Source: Juglans regia | Taxonomy: Eukaryota > Streptophyta > Magnoliopsida > Fagales > Juglandaceae | Length of the DNA stretch: 64,000 nucleotides | Direction of reading: 5' to 3' | Assembly: GCF_001411555.2 (NCBI RefSeq) | Contig: NC_049902.1 | Location: 11,847,888-11,911,887 of the forward strand | Shown here: one piece after another, positions 58,758 to 64,000 of the stretch | Numbering within the stretch: the stretch's first letter is position 1 | Layout: each line of letters opens with the position of its first letter | The notes under the pieces: model-generated | The model's database searches: none | What the model saw: only the letters and a program-made list of their open reading frames with translations | Told to the model about the DNA's origin: nothing | Translations under genes and position numbers: made by a program

Positions 58758-59082
58758 TCAGTCTAGAGGGATTTCGACATCACCATCAATGATCTCCTGC
58801 TGCAAATCCTTGGGGTCTTTCCCGTCGACTGTGCAACCGACGGACACGCACATACTGAGGATCTCCTTGACGGTCCCAGAGAGATCCTTGGCCATGGACC
58901 TGTGTCGCATGACCTTCGCGATCTCGATGACTTGATATTCTTCATCTTCTTACGGTGGCGCTCGGGCACCTTAATGGCCTTGATAACGAGGGCGGCAACG
59001 GAGACCTTGGCTTGAAGGTTCTGGACCGTGTGCTTGATCGTGACGCAGAGGCCCTTCCAGTCCTTGGCGGTCTCCTTGGCTA
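58758..59082 (-). pseudogene. 60S ribosomal protein L12 fragment (captured copy)
   Basis: The minus strand encodes the C-terminal two thirds of cytosolic ribosomal protein L12 (uL11 family), part of the GTPase stalk base of the large subunit. Recognisable blocks are [43 protein letters not shown] (58980-59082) and, after a frame change near 58945, [17 protein letters not shown] and [20 protein letters not shown] to a stop at 58758. About four residues are missing after KVSV and roughly ten before VIEIAKVM. The N-terminal third and the start are absent; homology starts at 59082. It has no intron in this span and is disabled. Confidence 0.9.
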
Positions 59083-59594
59083 CGAGTGAACGAGAAAAAC
59101 AGATAGAGTGAGAGAGAGGGAACAAAATGAAAAAGTGAGTAAAAAAAATTAATTTTTATGCAACCGGTTACGCGGGATTTCCCCCAGCCGGTTGCAAGTA
59201 GACTTTTCCTTATATATAATCTAGTGCGTCGCGAAATCCTAGGAAGTAATTTTGTCATTCTCTAGGTGACTGGTTGTGAACTTATTGCTCGGGTTCAACT
59301 GACGTCGAGTTTTTTGGTATTTTATTTTATTATTATTTTTTTCTAATCGAGTTTTGGTCTTTATTCGATCCAAAGTTATGGGTCATTTCATTCAAGAATA
59401 ACACATTGTCCAACAACTGTCGAGGTTTGTTTCACGCAGCATATATAATGTCCTTACGTACGATGCCTGCCAACGTGATTTTGCTGTTATTGAATGATGG
59501 AATTCCATTTCATTTTCTTTAAAATATTAATTTTGACTAAAGATGTATAGGAGTGAGAACCACTTTTTTGTGTTCCAAAATCTACAGGTCTGTG

Positions 59595-61708
<2,114 letters not shown>

Positions 61709-61867
61709 TTTTCTTGAAATCAAGATGAATATATACTTAAGTAATTTTGATTTGTCCATCTATTATCTTAATGAATCTTTATCCTTTTATATGAATACAA
61801 GGGTCTCTTAGAATTTGAGTTTTGTTTGTACATTGTTATTTCTGTTGTTGCATTCTTATAATCTGTT

Positions 61868-63655
61868 TTTGATTGATAAACAACGTTTTATTAATCATAA
61901 GACTAGGCAAAAGCCCAAGTATACAGAACGAATACAAGAGTATCGCTTGTGCGTGCTAGTTTAGTGATATAAGAAGTTCATGAAAGATCATTCCATTAAA
62001 ATCAATTACAACTAACCAATGGAATAAAGTATTGAAAATAATTTTCTTAGTTTATCTATTGATCGCTTTCGATCTTGGAAACTTCTTTCACTCCTTTCCT
62101 TCCAAATACAACACTATAGGCATATTGAGACCAATTGTCATATTACTGCAATATGAGTCTACTCTGAATACCTTTCCAAGAAGTTAGGAGATCGATCATC
62201 TTCTTGGCATCACCCAAGTTAGTCTCACATGAGTAAAGAATTTATCCTACAAGGTTATAGCAATCTCACAAGAAGTAGTAGATGATTCATGGTCCATGGA
62301 GTCCGCACTCTTTTTGCATGCACAACACTAATCTATGACAATAACTCAACATTTCCTTAAACTGCACATAGCTCTTGGTTTTGCACGTCCATCACTTGGT
62401 ACATGGCTTGGTAGAAGGAGCAGATGTTGAACCTCCCTTTTTGGAGTAAAATCAAGAAATCTTGTCTTAACTCCCATACCCCTATACGAGTAGAGTATAC
62501 GAAGTTATAAAACTCCAAAAATGTGTCAATTTTCCAATCTTGTGCATTTCTAAAGATTCTTACATTCCATTGGAGAATACCATTGGATATAACCAAGAGG
62601 TCCACAATCAAGGCTTCTTTCATTCTTATTATACTACATAATTCAGGATAAGTTTTCTTGAGTGACCTGTCACCACACCATATGTTATGCCAAAATCTGA
62701 TTTTGGATTTGTGACCCACCTCGAAGTGAATATTTCTAAAATATGTATCTCAACCTCTTATGTGCTTCCAAAGCCCCACCCCATATTTTGAAAATTCTTG
62801 ATACCAACAAATTCCTCCTCCTCAAACATGAGAGCATCTAGTGACCCATCATTCATCCCCCCATAAGAAATTCCAGTGAAGTTTCTCCATGCAATGAGCA
62901 ACCTTGGTGGAGAGTGGGAATAATGATAGGAAGTAGGTTGGCAAGTTGGAAACAACACTTTTAATTAAAGTGACCCTGCCACTTTGGGATAACTAGATTA
63001 TCTTCCAACTAGCCAATTTTCGCTCTATTTTCTCTAACAACATCCCAAATCGATTTCCATTTGATGGAGCACCAAAGGGTGGCCAAAATATTTCGGCAAA
63101 TAAAATATCTTGCATTCCAAATGGAAGTCATACTTTCCACTTTAGGAACATCCCCCATTGGAACTACTCTTGATTTGACATAGTTCACTTTTAATTTCAA
63201 AACGGCTTCGAAGCATAGTAGAAGAACCCTCACGGCTTGAATATGATCATTTCTAGCCAAACAAAACATTAGAGTGATTAGTGAACCTATATTTGTCTCC
63301 CCCACCGAGAATCCAAAACAAAAACTGTCCTCCATGCGACTTGAAATCATCTTGCTAAAGGCTTCTATTACAAAACTAAATAGTAGTGGGGATAGAGAAT
63401 TACCTTATCTCAAGCCTTGTGAGCTTTTAAAGAACCCCATTGGTGTGCAATTCACCAAGATAAAGAAGCAAGTGGTTAAAATACAATGGTTGATCTAGGA
63501 ACACCATTTCGTAACAAAAAGCTACATCCCTCAAGCAAATAAAGCAAGAATTTATAATTGATTCTGTCATAGGCCTTTTTCATATCAAATTTGATAAAGA
63601 AAGATGGAAAGGAGGATGACTTTATGCAATTGTTCCATATTTATGCCATGGTCTA
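61868..63655 (-). mobile_element. LINE (L1-type), 5'-truncated
   Basis: On the minus strand, RT begins near 63650 (IKFDMKKAYDRINYKF at about 63555-63600), continues with NSLSPLLFSFVIEAFSKMI near 63350-63410 and the region after the catalytic motif at 63009-63350 (RNDHIQAVRVLLLCFEAV). RT connection and zinc-binding parts follow at 62357-62719 (GHKSKIRFWHNIWCGDRSL) and 62270-62330. The 3' end contains a GTATACTTGGGCTTTTGCC block near 61910, similar to the LINE tail at 16535. ORF1, endonuclease and the first RT part are absent. It lies about 160 bp behind the E2 stop codon, in opposite orientation. Confidence 0.85.
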
Positions 63656-64000
63656 TGACTATATATCATAATAATAAGACAAGAAGAATAAAGGATTATG
63701 GCCTTTTCCCCCTTTCTTTCTAAGCAAGATACATTTATTGGATATTCAATCCAAGGTGTGAGGGGGTAAAATACACAAGGCCTAAAATGACTTTCAAGAC
63801 CTAGCCCATCAAAGGGGGGCCATTACTAGAAGACAAAATGAGTGAGAGAGAGAGGGGACAAGAAGTGACTAAGGGGTGAAGGTGTCTGGAAGCATGAAGG
63901 TGTCAAGAGAAAGTGGGAAAGGGAGAGGGGGTCATATACACAAAACAGACATCCCTCATCACCATCGAGGTGCACGCGTGAAGAGAGTCGAATAAAAGGG
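63656..64000. other. window end, nothing recognised
   Basis: Contains GAGAGA-rich sequence (63840-63860) and no coding frame. Whether it belongs to the next element cannot be judged. Confidence 0.35.

Larger units (their letters stand above)
58009..59209. mobile_element. Pack-MULE-like element carrying an RPL12 fragment
   Basis: The element is bounded by an identical 9-mer TTATATATA (58000-58008 and 59210-59218), the duplication length typical of Mutator elements, although the AT-rich sequence makes chance identity possible. The left end CAGAAATGCTATATACAACCG and the reverse complement of the right end (GGAAAAGTCTACTTGCAACCG) share an ACAACCG/GCAACCG block and can be aligned as short inverted repeats. 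Subterminal TGCAACCGG(C/T)T occurs on both sides. Inside are a CT microsatellite and an L12 fragment but no transposase. It lies in the leader intron of the E2 gene. Confidence 0.65.

Overview
This is nuclear DNA of a flowering plant, probably a woody eudicot. It is AT-rich, has spliced genes with GT..AG introns, and is packed with plant LTR retrotransposons, L1-type LINEs, SINE-like units, MITEs and CACTA, hAT and Mutator-type elements. The species cannot be fixed from the sequence; the repeat mix is compatible with a tree such as Fagales, but that is a weak inference. One run of 100 N (30507-30606) marks an assembly gap.

Only two genes look intact. One is an intronless mTERF-family organelle protein (14274-15404, minus). 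The other is a four-coding-exon ubiquitin-conjugating enzyme E2 of the UBC29-like type (59595-61708, plus) with a probable 5'-UTR exon near 57120. Three host genes are present as fragments: the last two coding exons of a quinone oxidoreductase, frameshifted (29015-29986, plus); the first two coding exons of a 3-mercaptopyruvate sulfurtransferase (35162-36336, minus); and one PLATZ-family exon (40299-40434, plus). A ribosomal protein L12 fragment lies inside a Pack-MULE-like element in the UTR intron of the E2 gene.

Layout. 850-5107: decayed Ty3/gypsy element, minus strand, one LTR left, next to a PIF/Harbinger-like MITE (5108-5669). 5670-8390: AT-rich. 8390-11019 and 17090-19400: two related LTR-like blocks in the same orientation on either side of the mTERF gene. 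11062-11987: a MITE nested in another MITE. 16490-17090: LINE 3' end. 19411-21439: hAT-like element with CCGG-rich ends. 21515-28360: Tat-type Ty3/gypsy element with a tandem-repeat tail, ending beside the quinone oxidoreductase fragment. 30607-33657: Ty1/copia element whose left part is lost at the gap, with a 3' LTR. 33658-36430: intergenic, a SINE and the sulfurtransferase exons. 36539-40298: MITEs and two related LTR-like fragments. 40440-45415: LINE, minus strand. 45460-53860: a copia element interrupted by a plus-strand LINE that is itself interrupted by a hAT element with a perfect 8-bp target duplication. 54262-55039: a perfect inverted repeat and one end of a CACTA element. 57110-61870: the E2 gene. 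61868-63655: a 5'-truncated LINE.

The genes do not form a pathway or cluster. The window is mainly a record of successive transposon insertions. Its most interesting structures are the three-level nest at 45460-53860, the Pack-MULE in the E2 leader intron, and the orphan gene exons next to transposons.
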